NCBI GenBank assembly: GCA_900539945.1
Contig: UQDV01000003.1
Coordinates: 1-64,000 of the forward strand
Origin: an uncultured Faecalibacterium sp.
GTDB lineage: Bacteria; Bacillota; Clostridia; Oscillospirales; Ruminococcaceae
Direction of reading: 5' to 3'
Length of the DNA stretch: 64,000 bases
The notes under the pieces are model-generated. The model worked only from the letters and a program-made list of their open reading frames with translations, searched no databases and was not told where the DNA came from. The translations under genes and the position numbers were made by a program. Of this stretch, positions 51,925-61,457 are shown one piece after another. Position 1 is the stretch's first letter, and each line of letters begins with the position of its first letter.

Positions 51925-52911
51925 TCACTTTTCCAGAGCTTTCAGGATCTGGCGGGCCAGGTACTTGTGGCCGCATACCGTGGGGTGAGCGTCGTTGGCC
52001 ACCACCGTGTAGGTCGCAGGAGCAAAGGCTGCGTCATACTGCTGGGCCAGCTTTTGCACCGAGCGGCTCAGGGTACGGAAGTGCTTGACAAAGGGGTTGG
52101 CAAGGGCCGGCAGCAGGGGCAGGGGATTGTAGTACCCCACCAGAACGATCTGGGCGTTGGGGTTCAGAGCCTTCAGCTCCTGGAGCAGGGCCTCAAGGTT
52201 GGCCAGGGTAGAGGCCTGGCTCTGGGTGCAGATCTCTGCAATGCCGCTGCTCAGCAGCTGCAGTAGGGCCTTGCGCTGCTGGGCGGTGATGTTCAAAGAG
52301 TCCAGGTTCTCCCGGAGGGCGGCAAAGGAGGAGGCATCCATCTGGCGGAAGTCGCCCTCCAGCATAGGCAGCAGGGCCTCAAAGACCTGGGGGCCCCCCA
52401 TGGCAGCGGCAACGCCGTACATGATGGGCACCAGCACGTCATTGGCACCGATCTCCACCGTAATGATCTCAGCGTGCTTCAGCTCCTGGCGCAGGTTGGG
52501 CAGAACAAAATTTATGCTGGCACTCTGGCAGGAACCGGTCCGCACCAGCTCCAGCAGGTCGCTGCTCATCAGGGCAGGCATTCCGTAATTGGCGGTCTGG
52601 GCCCGGCTCAGGCCCAGGCTATCGGCTACCCGGGCCACATAGCAATCCTTGGAGTAGCCCTGGTAGTTGCCGGAAACATCGTAATACCGTCCGTTTCGCT
52701 GGTAAACGGCGTCCGGCAGGCCAATGCCGGCTACAATGCTGTCGCCCAAAGCAATGTAAGAATAGCAGTGCTGATCCGATTCGGCAGCGGCATCGGTCTG
52801 GGTCTGCACCGGGGTGGGGTCTGCGGCGGCAGGCTGGGCGGCCCCGGCAGAAACCACCGGCAGCACCAACAGAGCCAGGGCCAGCAGCAGGCTGACAATG
52901 CGTTTTTTCAT
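51925..52911 (-). CDS. Secreted SGNH/GDSL hydrolase 3
   Basis: A 328-residue exported esterase. Signal peptide MKKRIVSLLLALALLVLPVV, near identical to hydrolase 2, then a short Ala/Pro/Thr linker. IALGDSIVAGIGL (block I), YGMPALMS (II), VEIGANDVLV (III) and NDAHPTVCGHKY (V; DAH in place of DGH). All catalytic residues are present. AAAGGAGG precedes the ATG at 52911. First gene of the pair 3-2. Substrate unknown; divergence in the middle third may reflect different acyl groups. Confidence 0.87.
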   Translation of the reverse strand: MKKRIVSLLLALALLVLPVVSAGAAQPAAADPTPVQTQTDAAAESDQHCYSYIALGDSIVAGIGLPDAVYQRNGRYYDVSGNYQGYSKDCYVARVADSLGLSRAQTANYGMPALMSSDLLELVRTGSCQSASINFVLPNLRQELKHAEIITVEIGANDVLVPIMYGVAAAMGGPQVFEALLPMLEGDFRQMDASSFAALRENLDSLNITAQQRKALLQLLSSGIAEICTQSQASTLANLEALLQELKALNPNAQIVLVGYYNPLPLLPALANPFVKHFRTLSRSVQKLAQQYDAAFAPATYTVVANDAHPTVCGHKYLARQILKALEK

Positions 52912-53008
52912 GATGTTCCTCCTTTTTTTGAGCCATAAGGTCCCTTCTATCATAAAAAGAGAAGCCAGGGATGTCAAGGCCCATTTTCCGGAATGTGTCG
53001 GGAAATAC

Positions 53009-53040
53009 AAAAAAACGGTCGTGCACAAAGGCACGGCCGT
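53009..53040 (-). terminator. Terminator of the AMP-ligase gene
   Basis: ACGGCCGTGC pairs with GCACGACCGT on the minus strand, then T7. Confidence 0.87.
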
Positions 53041-53051
53041 AAAAAGCAGGA

Positions 53052-54785
53052 TCAGTAGTCGCGGGAGGTGATCTTTTCCTCCAGCTTGCGGTAGTCCACC
53101 TTACCGATGGGGGTCAGCGGCAGCTCATCAAGGAACTTGTAGCCCACGGGCTGGACGTACTCCGGCAGCTCTTCTTTGCAGATCTGCTGCAGCTCCCGCA
53201 CGATCTGACGCTTTTTGTGGTCAGCAGCGGGGTCCAGCACGACATACACAAAGGGCAGGCGGCCCTGCACATGGTCCTTGTCGGTGCAGCCCACCACCGA
53301 GCACTGCTGCACGGCGGGGTGGCGGCTGATGACGTTCTCGATCATGGAGGGGAACACCTTGAAGCCATCGTGGCGGATGATCAGCCGCTTGATGCGGGAG
53401 TCCAGGAACACGAAGCCGTCCTCATCCATATAGCCGACGTCGCCGGTGTGTGCCCAGACGCGGCCATCCGAGTGGTGGCGCAGCAGGGCAGCCGTTTCGG
53501 CGGGCTTGCCGTAGTAGCCCTTCATGATGGCAGGGCCGGAGATGCAGAGCTCACCGCGCTCGCCGATGGGAAGCTCGGTGTCGGTACCGGGTTCAAACAC
53601 CGACACAAGGGTGTTCACCAGCGGGATGCCCACACTGCCCACCTTGTTGGCAAGGCCGGAAGCAGCGGTGGCGGCAGAAGAAACCTCGGTCATGCCGTAG
53701 CCCTTGGCCAGGCCGTACTCCACGCCGTGAGCGGCCAGGAAGTCGTTCACGCTCTGCTCGGCACCCACCGTGATGGCGTCGCCGCCGGCAGCATAGTTGC
53801 GGATGAAGGACAAATCCTTGTTCTTCAGCAGCAGCGAAGAGGCCATCTGCTGGTAGTGGGCCGGCACGCCGAACATGTGCTCCGGCTTGTACTTCCAGAT
53901 CAGGGCACCCAGCTTTTCAGGGTCCAGATTGGGGATGATGATCACGGTAAGGCCCAGCACCAGCGGCAGGTGCACGCCGCAGGCGTAGCCATAGGCAATG
54001 AACGGGGGCATGATGTTCATCAGCTTCTGGCCGCGGCGGAACAGCTTTTCGTAAGCACCGAACTGCTGTGCGATGGAGTTGAAGTCCACATCGGTCAGCA
54101 TGACGCCCTTGGGCGAGCCGGTGGTGCCGCCGGTGTGCACCACCACGCAGGTGTGGTCCGGGTCGTAAGGCTCGGCACCGGTGTCTTTGCCCTCACCGGC
54201 GGCAATGAAATCCTTCCAGCGGATCACGTTGGAAGAATAGCGGTTCTTGTCGGGGGTGGACAGCTTGTAGCCCACGGCCAGATGCAGCGGCAGGGAGTCG
54301 GCGGGGGACACCACCAGCACCCGTTCCACGTTGGTGCGCTTGGCAGCCTGCTGGCAGCGGTCGTAGACCACGTTCAGGCAGATGAGCAGGTGGGAGTCCA
54401 CCTCGGTGATGTAATCGTGGATGCCCTCAGCACTATAGCGCGGGTCCACCAGATTCAGGGAGGCACCGATCATGTCGGCAGCATAGAACGCATAGATGAC
54501 CTCCGGGGTCATCACGCTGACCACGGTGGCAATGTCGCCTTTTTTCATGCCGATGGCACGGAAGGCCGCCGCCGTCTTTTTGACGTTGACGATGAGGTCG
54601 GCATAAGTGATCTTGCGGCCGTAATAGGTGATGGCGGTCTCGGTCAAGTGCGTTTTGTTCTGGCGGCAGACGTACTCGAAGGCGCTGCATTCGGGCGGCG
54701 TCTGATTGAAGAACTTAGGGTCATAGTATTTGAGCCAGGGTTTTGCGACGGATGCGTAGATGGGTTCGTGTGGTGCAGTCGTCAT
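53052..54785 (-). CDS. AMP-forming acyl-CoA synthetase-like ligase
   Basis: A 577-residue adenylate-forming enzyme. It activates a carboxylic acid as acyl-AMP and most likely passes it to CoA. VVHTGGTTGSPKGVML (P-loop, about 213), KGYGMTEVSS (about 356), HTGDVGYMDEDGF (about 434) and RIKRLIIRHDGFKVFP (hinge, about 451) are seen. PLTPIGKVDYRKL (about 560) holds the catalytic Lys. The chain begins with a linker helix and is full length. Acid specificity (long-chain fatty acid or other) cannot be read. AGAAAGG lies 11 bases before the ATG. Single gene. Confidence 0.87.
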   Translation of the reverse strand: MTTAPHEPIYASVAKPWLKYYDPKFFNQTPPECSAFEYVCRQNKTHLTETAITYYGRKITYADLIVNVKKTAAAFRAIGMKKGDIATVVSVMTPEVIYAFYAADMIGASLNLVDPRYSAEGIHDYITEVDSHLLICLNVVYDRCQQAAKRTNVERVLVVSPADSLPLHLAVGYKLSTPDKNRYSSNVIRWKDFIAAGEGKDTGAEPYDPDHTCVVVHTGGTTGSPKGVMLTDVDFNSIAQQFGAYEKLFRRGQKLMNIMPPFIAYGYACGVHLPLVLGLTVIIIPNLDPEKLGALIWKYKPEHMFGVPAHYQQMASSLLLKNKDLSFIRNYAAGGDAITVGAEQSVNDFLAAHGVEYGLAKGYGMTEVSSAATAASGLANKVGSVGIPLVNTLVSVFEPGTDTELPIGERGELCISGPAIMKGYYGKPAETAALLRHHSDGRVWAHTGDVGYMDEDGFVFLDSRIKRLIIRHDGFKVFPSMIENVISRHPAVQQCSVVGCTDKDHVQGRLPFVYVVLDPAADHKKRQIVRELQQICKEELPEYVQPVGYKFLDELPLTPIGKVDYRKLEEKITSRDY

Positions 54786-54949
54786 AGGATTCAGGACCTT
54801 TCTTTTTTTCTTCTTCTATCATTTTCCCAGAAACGGCAGAAAAAAGCATGTTCTGCCGGACACTTTTTGACAGGAAAAAGGCCAAAACGGCCCACCATTA
54901 TTGTAGTGGACGGCAGTCGGAATGTCAATGAATAAACTGTGAGAAATCC

Positions 54950-54976
54950 AAAAAGGACGAACCATCAACGGTTCAT
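54950..54976 (-). terminator. Terminator of the opp operon
   Basis: ATGAACC pairs with GGTTCGT around GTTGAT on the minus strand, then CCTTTTT. A rather short stem. Confidence 0.6.
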
Positions 54977-55021
54977 CTGGTAAAAACTGTGTAAAGTGGT
55001 TGAATCGCGACCCGAAGCAGC

Positions 55022-55954
55022 TCAGGCCTGCGGCAGCCACTGCGCGGCCTCGGCGGCGCTGCAAAGAACCCAGTGCCTCGGGCGCAGCTCCCGCCACTGG
55101 GGCGCTTCGGTGGAATAATCGTGCATGGCGGGGTCGTACACCAACAGCTTTTTATTGCGCTCCCGGCGGGGGTCCGGCATGGGGATGGCGGACAGCAGGC
55201 TGCGGGTGTAGGGATGGATGGCGTGGGCCACCAGCTCCTCCGCGTCGGCCAGTTCCACGATGCTGCCCTTGTGGATGACTGCGATGCGGTCCGAAATGTA
55301 GCGCATCACCGAGAGATCATGGGCGATGAACAGGTAGGTGATGCCGCGCTCCTTCTGCAGGCGGCGCAGCAGGTTGAGCACTTGGGCGCGGATGGACATG
55401 TCCAGAGCGCTGATGGGCTCATCGGCCACGATGAATTCCGGCTCCACGATCAGGGCACGGGCAATGCCGATGCGCTGCCGCTGGCCGCCGGAAAATTCGT
55501 GGGGAAAACGGGAAGCAAATTCCGGCAGCAGGCCCACGTCCAGCAAAGCCTGTCGCACTTTTTCTTCCCGCTGGGCGGCGGAGAGGTCGGGCCGCACGTT
55601 CTGCAGGCCCTCGCCCACGATGTAGCTCACCTTGGCGCGCTCGTTCAGCGAGGACTGCGGGTCCTGAAAGATCATCTGGATCTCACGGGTGATCTGCTTG
55701 TCCAGCGCACGCGGGATTTTGCCGTTGATCTTCTGGCCCTTGTACAGGATCTCACCGCCAGAGGTGGGCAGAATGCGCAGGATGGCCCGGCCGATGGTGG
55801 TCTTGCCGGAGCCGGACTCGCCCACCAGACCAAAGGTCTCACCCTTGTAGATCTGGAAATTGGCGTTCTGTACGGCGGCAAAGGCCTTGCGGCCGGAGCC
55901 GTAGGTCACATTCAGGCCCTTCACTTCCAGAAGGACTTCTTTTTCCTCGGCCAT
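55022..55954 (-). CDS. oppF: Oligopeptide ABC transporter ATPase OppF
   Basis: A 310-residue ATPase, second of the pair energising peptide import. GESGSGKTT (Walker A, about 45), [15 protein letters not shown] (Q-loop, about 93), [16 protein letters not shown] (signature, about 158), [14 protein letters not shown] (Walker B, about 178) and [11 protein letters not shown]. The [16 protein letters not shown] tail is typical of OppF. The start is 1 base after the oppD stop. Last gene of the operon. Confidence 0.93.
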   Translation of the reverse strand: MAEEKEVLLEVKGLNVTYGSGRKAFAAVQNANFQIYKGETFGLVGESGSGKTTIGRAILRILPTSGGEILYKGQKINGKIPRALDKQITREIQMIFQDPQSSLNERAKVSYIVGEGLQNVRPDLSAAQREEKVRQALLDVGLLPEFASRFPHEFSGGQRQRIGIARALIVEPEFIVADEPISALDMSIRAQVLNLLRRLQKERGITYLFIAHDLSVMRYISDRIAVIHKGSIVELADAEELVAHAIHPYTRSLLSAIPMPDPRRERNKKLLVYDPAMHDYSTEAPQWRELRPRHWVLCSAAEAAQWLPQA

Positions 55955-55955
55955 C

Positions 55956-57011
55956 TTACAAGCCCTCCTTTTGCAGTTTTTTCACCGCAGCAGGCGGCTC
56001 GATGTGGGGTGCCCGGGGGTCCAGCAGCCAGGTCTTGGCCTTGTGGGTGGGCGAAACTTCAAAGTACGGCGGGCGCTTGACATAGTCGATCTTCAGTGCC
56101 TGCGGGTTGCGGGGCGCAAAGGCGTCGCCGCGGATCTCGGCAAAGAGGTTGGGCGGGGTGCCCACGATGTTGAACAGGTCCTCGCCTTTTATGCCCATCT
56201 GGGGCATGCTGGACAGCAGAGCCCAGGTGTAGGGGTGGCGGGGGTCATAGTAGATCTCGTCGGCGGTGCCGATCTCTACGATGTCGCCGGCGTACATCAC
56301 GGCCACCCGGTCGGCAATGTTGGCCACGACGCCCAGGTCGTGGGTGATCATGACGATGGTCAGGTGGTACTTGGCCCGCAGCTCCTTGAGCAGCTGCAAA
56401 ATCTGAGCCTGAATGGTCACATCCAGCGCGGTGGTGGGCTCGTCACAGATCAGGATCTTCGGGCTGCAGGCCACCGCAATGGCGATCACCACGCGCTGAC
56501 GCATGCCGCCGGAGAACTCGTGGGGGTACTGCTTAAAACGCACTTCCGGGTCAGAGATGCCCACGTCCCGCAGGTATTCCAGTGTTCTGGCCCTGGCCTC
56601 GGTGCCCTTCAGGCCCTGATGCAGGGTCACGGCCTCCAAAATCTGGTCGCCGATGGTTTTCAGCGGGTTCAGGCTGGTCATGGGGTCCTGCATGATCATG
56701 GCAATTTCGCGGCCCCGGATGCGCAGCCAGTCCTTCTCGGTTTTCAGGCCGGACAGGCGCACCGGCTCTGCGCCGGGGGTAGGGCAGTAGTCGATGGTGC
56801 CGTCGGTGATGGAGCCATTGGTGTCCAACAGGCCCATGAAACTCTTGGTGAACACGCTCTTGCCGGAGCCGGACTCGCCCACGACGGCCAGCACTTCGCC
56901 CCGGTACAGGTCCAGGTCGATGCCGCGGATGGCGTGCAGCACCCGGCCGCGCAGGTTGAACCGGATATCCAGCCCCCGCACCGAGAGGATGCAGTCATTT
57001 TCGTTCATCAT
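55956..57011 (-). CDS. oppD: Oligopeptide ABC transporter ATPase OppD
   Basis: A 351-residue ATPase. [18 protein letters not shown] (Walker A, about 43), [16 protein letters not shown] (Q-loop, about 97), [17 protein letters not shown] (signature, about 164), [14 protein letters not shown] (Walker B, about 185). The C-terminus carries [13 protein letters not shown] and the family's peptide-importer extension with a FAPRN segment; the Fe-S cysteines of some relatives are absent. AAGGAGG precedes ATG 57011. It lies 10 bases from oppC. Confidence 0.93.
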   Translation of the reverse strand: MMNENDCILSVRGLDIRFNLRGRVLHAIRGIDLDLYRGEVLAVVGESGSGKSVFTKSFMGLLDTNGSITDGTIDYCPTPGAEPVRLSGLKTEKDWLRIRGREIAMIMQDPMTSLNPLKTIGDQILEAVTLHQGLKGTEARARTLEYLRDVGISDPEVRFKQYPHEFSGGMRQRVVIAIAVACSPKILICDEPTTALDVTIQAQILQLLKELRAKYHLTIVMITHDLGVVANIADRVAVMYAGDIVEIGTADEIYYDPRHPYTWALLSSMPQMGIKGEDLFNIVGTPPNLFAEIRGDAFAPRNPQALKIDYVKRPPYFEVSPTHKAKTWLLDPRAPHIEPPAAVKKLQKEGL

Positions 57012-57021
57012 GCATTCCTCC

Positions 57022-58053
57022 TTACTGCAGGTGGTTCTTCGGGTCGGCGGCATCCGAGAACGCGTTGCCGATCAGATAGAACGCAATGGTGACAAAGCTC
57101 AAAATCAGGGTGGGGTAGAGCAGCTGGTAGCGCAGACCGGCCTGCATCATCACCTTGCGGCCGTCGTTGACCAGATTGCCCAGCGAGGGCGTCTCCACCG
57201 AGAGGCCCAGGCCGATGTAGGTGATGAACACCTCGTTGCCGATGGCTTCCGGAATGGTGAGAGCCATGCGCAGCATGATCACCGACACCAGATACGGCAG
57301 CAGGTTGCGCAGCACGATGCGCACCGTGGGGGTGCCGATGCAGCGGGAGGCAACGTTGTAGTCACGGTCACGGATGATGAGGATCTGGTTGCGGATGAAC
57401 CGCGCCATCTCGATCCAGCCCTTGATGGACATGCCCAGAATCATGGTCCAGATGCTGGGGGAGGCCACATAGGAGATGAGGATCAGCACAATGGCGGTGG
57501 GAATGTTGTCAAAGATGTTGTACAGCTCCGTGAACAGAAAATCCAGCCCGCGCACATAGCCCCACAGCACACCGGCAGTGATGCCCACCACGGCTTCGAT
57601 GAGAGCCACGAAAAAGGCAATGGTCAGGCTGGTGCGGGCACCGGCCCAGATGCGGGCCCACAGGTCCTGCCCGATGGAGTTGGAACCCCAGATAAAGCCG
57701 TCCTGCCCGGGAGCGATGTTGCGGTACTGGATGCCGGTGACGGGGTCCACGGCGCAGAGGTTGGGGTCTGCCTGCCCCGGCAGATAAGGCTGGAAAAAGG
57801 CAAAGGCCACCACGGCCACCAGCGCGATGAGCAGGGCCACGGCTGCCTTGTTCTTGAAGAAAGCACGGAAGGTGCTGCCCCAGTAGCTGTAGTTGGAGCA
57901 GGCCGTGGCCTCGGCCTGCTCGGCGTGGAACCCGGCGGGGGTGAACAGTTCGTCCTCCGGCAGGTCTGCCCAGGCAGCAGGGCCTTCCTTCTGCAGGGTG
58001 TTGAGCTGGTTTTCCAGCTTTTTGGATTTTTCCCGTTTCAGGAACGAAAGCAT
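57022..58053 (-). CDS. oppC: Oligopeptide ABC transporter permease OppC
   Basis: A 343-residue permease. A long N-terminal cytoplasmic part (about 1-65, EDELFTPAGFHAEQAEAT) comes before six membrane segments. GSNSIGQDLWARIWAGARTSL (about 124) is the BPD-type start, and the coupling loop ASRCIGTPTVRIVLRNLLPYL (about 230) contacts the ATPase. The ATG overlaps the oppB stop (TGATG). Confidence 0.92.
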   Translation of the reverse strand: MLSFLKREKSKKLENQLNTLQKEGPAAWADLPEDELFTPAGFHAEQAEATACSNYSYWGSTFRAFFKNKAAVALLIALVAVVAFAFFQPYLPGQADPNLCAVDPVTGIQYRNIAPGQDGFIWGSNSIGQDLWARIWAGARTSLTIAFFVALIEAVVGITAGVLWGYVRGLDFLFTELYNIFDNIPTAIVLILISYVASPSIWTMILGMSIKGWIEMARFIRNQILIIRDRDYNVASRCIGTPTVRIVLRNLLPYLVSVIMLRMALTIPEAIGNEVFITYIGLGLSVETPSLGNLVNDGRKVMMQAGLRYQLLYPTLILSFVTIAFYLIGNAFSDAADPKNHLQ

Positions 58054-58994
58054 CAGCGGCCACCTTCTTTCTTGCCAAAGTTGATGCGGGGATCAATGAG
58101 CACCATGAGCACATCGCCCAGGATCAGGCCCACGATGCCCACGCAGGCGTACAGCAGCACGATGCCCTGCACCATGGTGTTGTCGTGGCGCTGTACGCAG
58201 GTCACCAGCAGTCCGCCCATACCGGGGATGCTGTACAGGCTCTCAATGTAAATGGAGCCCACCACCGTGTTGAGGAACGCCGAGGGAATGTACTGCACCA
58301 GCGGCACCATGGCGTTGCGGAACACATGATGCAGCGCGATATTGCTTTCGCTCACACCCTTGGCACGGGCCAGCTTGACGTAGTCCTTGTTGCTCTCGTC
58401 CACCATATAGCGGCGCAGCCACATGGCGTAGAAGGCCAGGTTTGCCAGGCTCATGCTGCACACCGGCAGCACCCAGTAGCGCCAGTTGGCGGCGTCGAAC
58501 AGCAGGCCCACCCCCAGAACGGAGGTGCCGTACATCTGGATGTACAAAAAGTACACGGCAGCCGGCACGGCCTGGATGAGCACGATGAGGGCTGTGCCCA
58601 GTTTGTCGGGCCAGCGGTTCTTGCACCGGCCCATGACAAGCCCCAGCGGGATGCCCAGCACAAGGCTCAGCAGCATAGCCAGCACGCCCATCTGGATGGA
58701 GATGGGCAGCTTTTGGGCCAGGATCTCGGTTACCGGCACGTTGACCTTGTAGATGTGGCTCACGCCCAGGTCACCGTGCAGGGCGTCTTTCCAGAAGCGG
58801 CCGATCTGCACCGGCAGCGGGTCCAGCAGGCCCATGGACTGCAGACCCGCCTGGATCTGGGCCGCGGTCATTTTTTCGTAGTTTGCAAAATAGCCTTCCA
58901 CCGGCATGAGCCGCAGCAGGCAGAACACCAGCGTTACAATGATGAACAGCGTCAGCAGAGAACGCCCGATGCGCTTTGCGAGATATTGCACCAT
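58053..58994 (-). CDS. oppB: Oligopeptide ABC transporter permease OppB
   Basis: A 313-residue permease with six membrane segments. The first is in MVQYLAKRIGRSLLTLFIIV; the periplasmic-side loop reads GLLDPLPVQIGRFWKDALHGDLG. The coupling loop is LARAKGVSESNIALHHVFRNAMVPL (about 210-234). ATG 58994 follows AGAGAGG at 8 bases; a GTG three codons upstream lies on that site. OppA lies 268 bases upstream with a repeat between, so expression of the permease may be lower than that of the binding protein. Confidence 0.92.
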   Translation of the reverse strand: MVQYLAKRIGRSLLTLFIIVTLVFCLLRLMPVEGYFANYEKMTAAQIQAGLQSMGLLDPLPVQIGRFWKDALHGDLGVSHIYKVNVPVTEILAQKLPISIQMGVLAMLLSLVLGIPLGLVMGRCKNRWPDKLGTALIVLIQAVPAAVYFLYIQMYGTSVLGVGLLFDAANWRYWVLPVCSMSLANLAFYAMWLRRYMVDESNKDYVKLARAKGVSESNIALHHVFRNAMVPLVQYIPSAFLNTVVGSIYIESLYSIPGMGGLLVTCVQRHDNTMVQGIVLLYACVGIVGLILGDVLMVLIDPRINFGKKEGGR

Positions 58995-59107
58995 AGTGTG
59001 CACCTCTCTTTTTCTTTTGAAATACAGATAAGAATAGAATACCGCAATTTCTTGATTTTGAAAAGTGATTTGAAGATTTTTTGAGCAAAAGCTGTTGAAA
59101 AGGCGGT

Positions 59108-59157
59108 GGAAACTCCCTCAGTCACGGCTGCGAAGCAGACGGAGGGAGGTCCCTTCC
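59108..59157. repeat. Clostridial intergenic repeat, short copy
   Basis: ACTCCCTCAGTCACGGCTGC followed by GAAGCAGACGGAGGGAGG. It belongs to the CTCAGTC...GGGAG family of 36494 and 39577. Confidence 0.55.
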
Positions 59158-59163
59158 CATGAA

Positions 59164-59262
59164 AAAGCAACTCGGAAAAATCCGCAGATTTTTCCGAGTT
59201 GCAAAGAAAAACATATTTCCGCTGAAAATATCCAGAGCGAAGCGGAGGATATTCAGAATGAT
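59164..59262. repeat. Two-hairpin repeat between oppA and oppB
   Basis: GCAACTCGGAAAAATC pairs perfectly with GATTTTTCCGAGTTGC around CGCA (59167-59202). Then come TTTCCGCTGAAAATATCC and GGATATTCAG, a second hairpin around AGAGCGAAGCGGA. The order, the CGCA loop and the TTCCGCTGAA-CAGAGCGA motif recur between parE and parC (26032-26110) with different stem bases. It may act as a processing or attenuation site within the opp transcript. Confidence 0.6.
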
Positions 59263-61290
59263 TTACCGGGCGTCCCGGTTCTGGTCGTACTCGTCCATGG
59301 AGACGTAGTGGTCCAGGATGTGCACGCCCTTCAGGCGGTTGGACGAAAGGCCGGTGGGGGCGTACTGACCCTCCCACAGGTTCAGGCGGGTGGCGATGTA
59401 CGGCGGCACGGGCAGGCCCAGCGGCACCACCAGGGCATTCTGGATCAGATAGGCCTCGGCATTGGCAAAGGCTTCGTACCGGGCATCCAGATCCTCGGTG
59501 ATGGCCTTGGCCTTTTCCACCATGTCCATGTAGGTCATGACGTACTCGGCCGTCTCACCGGTGATGATGCCGTCCTCCACGCCGGTGCGCAGGAACGCAT
59601 AGCAGGTGCCGCGGTCGCCGGCTTCCTGATAAAAGGGGTACACCTCGGTCTCGGGGTCGGAGTAGTCGGCACCCCAGTAGTAGGACATGAGCTCATAGGC
59701 ACCAGCCCGGCGCACGGCGTTCAGGAAGTTGTCGGATGGGCCCTGGGTAATGATGATGTTGATAAAGTCGAAGCCGTCGTTCAGAACGCCCTCCACCTGC
59801 TGCTTGAACACCTGACACTGCTTGTCCCAGTCCACCACGGCGGGGTTGTAGGGGTACTGCACCTTGATGGGGAAGGTGGCTCCGGCAGCAGTCAGCTCTT
59901 CCACAGCGGCGTCGCGGTATTCCTTGGCCTTTGCCTCGTCAAAGAAGTCGGACAGGTTGGCCAGATCGCCGCATTCGGTGTAGTCCACGCCCTGACTGTT
60001 GGCGCAGAAGGACGGCGGGGTGATGGTGTGCAGCTTGTAGTTGTCGTAGCCTTCCGGGGCGGTGACGGCCAGCGTGACCGACGGGTTGATGGCGTACAGG
60101 AACGCCTTGCGGAAGTTGGTGCTGTTGACGGCCTTGGCCCAGTTGTCCGGCTCATACTGGGCGTCCACGCCGGTGACGTTCCAGTTGGAGAACTCGTGGG
60201 CGTAGGGTAGGAAGTTGAAGATGTAGAAGTAGCTCTTGCCGGTCTCCGGGCGCTCCATGGACACCATATCCTTGGTGGTGTCATCGGACAGCCAGCTGTC
60301 GAGGATGTCGGAGCTGATGGTGGCCTGGTCGATCTCGCCGCGCCGGACCATTTCCGGGCCGCTGATGAGCTCTTCCTGGTTGTAGATGTAGCGGATGGTG
60401 TCGATGTAGACGTTGTCCTTGTCGTAGTTTTCGGGGTTTTTCTTCATCACCCAGCTTTCCAGCGGCACATACTCCGCCAGATAGAACGCGCCGCAGCTGC
60501 AGGCGGTCTCGGCGCTGGTGCAGAACTGGTCGCCCAGCTCTTCCAGCAGGGGGCCGTAAGCCGGCTCGTAGGGAGCGTAGCTCAGCAGGCTGACAAAACC
60601 GGGAAAGTCGAAGCACAGCGTATAGGTCAGGGTGTGCTCGTCCACGGCCTTGACGCCCACGGTATCAAAATCCACGGGAGCATAGCGCGTGGTGGTGCCA
60701 TCGGCGGCTGCGGCGGTCACCGAGCCGTCGGCTTCCAGTGTGTAGGTGGTGCCGTCCTCGGCCACGGTGCCGTTCTCGGCGCTGGCTTTGTAGAACAGAT
60801 AGTTGTAGTAATCCTCGGCACCGGCCACATAGGGGGTGACCAGGCTGGCCGTGGAGGATGCATAGGCCGGGGTGAGCACATACTGCAGCGCATCCACGAA
60901 GTCCTGTGCGGTGACCGGGCCCAGCACCTCACCGTTGCAGTCCACCCAGTTCTCGTCCCGCAGGTGGAAGGTCCAGGTCAGGGTATCCGCATCCCACTCC
61001 CAGGTGGTGGCCAGACCCTCGCGGATCTTGCCGCGGTTGTCGTACTCCACCAGCGTGTCCACGCACTGGGTGCCGTGGTACAGGTCCGGGTCTGCGGAGC
61101 AGATCAGATAGTTCAGGGTGGCGGGCTGACGGGAGTACAGCAGGGTGTAGGTGCTGCTGCCGGAGCCGCCGGTGGAGCTGCCGGAAGCGGACGAGCCGCC
61201 GCAGCTGCTCAGCAGGCCGGCTGCTGCTGTGGAAACAACAGCGGCGCCGCCGACTTTCAGGAACTGGCGGCGGGTAATGGTATGACGCAT
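59263..61290 (-). CDS. oppA: Oligopeptide ABC transporter binding lipoprotein OppA
   Basis: A 675-residue solute-binding protein of the SBP5 family. It starts MRHTITRRQFLKVGG, has a hydrophobic stretch, then LLSSCGG, with Cys about 30 as lipid anchor; a Ser/Gly linker follows. The mature part has the SBP5 signature region KIREGLATTWEWDADTLTWTFHLRDENW (about 88-115), HLRD being typical. It is longer than usual, with an extra acidic insert at about 185-215. It captures peptides for OppBCDF. The RRQFLK motif looks like a twin-arginine signal, odd for a Gram-positive anaerobe. First gene of the operon. Confidence 0.92.
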   Translation of the reverse strand: MRHTITRRQFLKVGGAAVVSTAAAGLLSSCGGSSASGSSTGGSGSSTYTLLYSRQPATLNYLICSADPDLYHGTQCVDTLVEYDNRGKIREGLATTWEWDADTLTWTFHLRDENWVDCNGEVLGPVTAQDFVDALQYVLTPAYASSTASLVTPYVAGAEDYYNYLFYKASAENGTVAEDGTTYTLEADGSVTAAAADGTTTRYAPVDFDTVGVKAVDEHTLTYTLCFDFPGFVSLLSYAPYEPAYGPLLEELGDQFCTSAETACSCGAFYLAEYVPLESWVMKKNPENYDKDNVYIDTIRYIYNQEELISGPEMVRRGEIDQATISSDILDSWLSDDTTKDMVSMERPETGKSYFYIFNFLPYAHEFSNWNVTGVDAQYEPDNWAKAVNSTNFRKAFLYAINPSVTLAVTAPEGYDNYKLHTITPPSFCANSQGVDYTECGDLANLSDFFDEAKAKEYRDAAVEELTAAGATFPIKVQYPYNPAVVDWDKQCQVFKQQVEGVLNDGFDFINIIITQGPSDNFLNAVRRAGAYELMSYYWGADYSDPETEVYPFYQEAGDRGTCYAFLRTGVEDGIITGETAEYVMTYMDMVEKAKAITEDLDARYEAFANAEAYLIQNALVVPLGLPVPPYIATRLNLWEGQYAPTGLSSNRLKGVHILDHYVSMDEYDQNRDAR

Positions 61291-61355
61291 AAAAAATCCC
61301 TCTTTCTTTCAGATTCGGGTCTGGATCGGATGAAATTGCCCCGCAGGCACAAACC

Positions 61356-61392
61356 GAAAAAAGAGGCAACGGAATCCATCCGTTACCTCTTT
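61356..61392 (-). terminator. Terminator after the polyferredoxin gene, in the opp leader
   Basis: AAAGAGGTAACGGA pairs with TCCGTTGCCTCTTT around TGGA on the minus strand, then TTT. It lies downstream of the opp promoter (61429-61457), so it may also attenuate opp. Confidence 0.85.
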
Positions 61393-61428
61393 GTAACAGC
61401 GTACAGCTACCAACGGGTAACCAACGCA

Positions 61429-61457
61429 AGTATAACATTGAATCCGTGCGGCGTCAA
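61429..61457 (-). promoter_or_regulatory. Promoter of the opp operon
   Basis: On the minus strand TTGACG (61452-61457), a 17-base spacer and TATACT (61429-61434). The -35 box overlaps the stop codon of the polyferredoxin gene. Confidence 0.7.
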
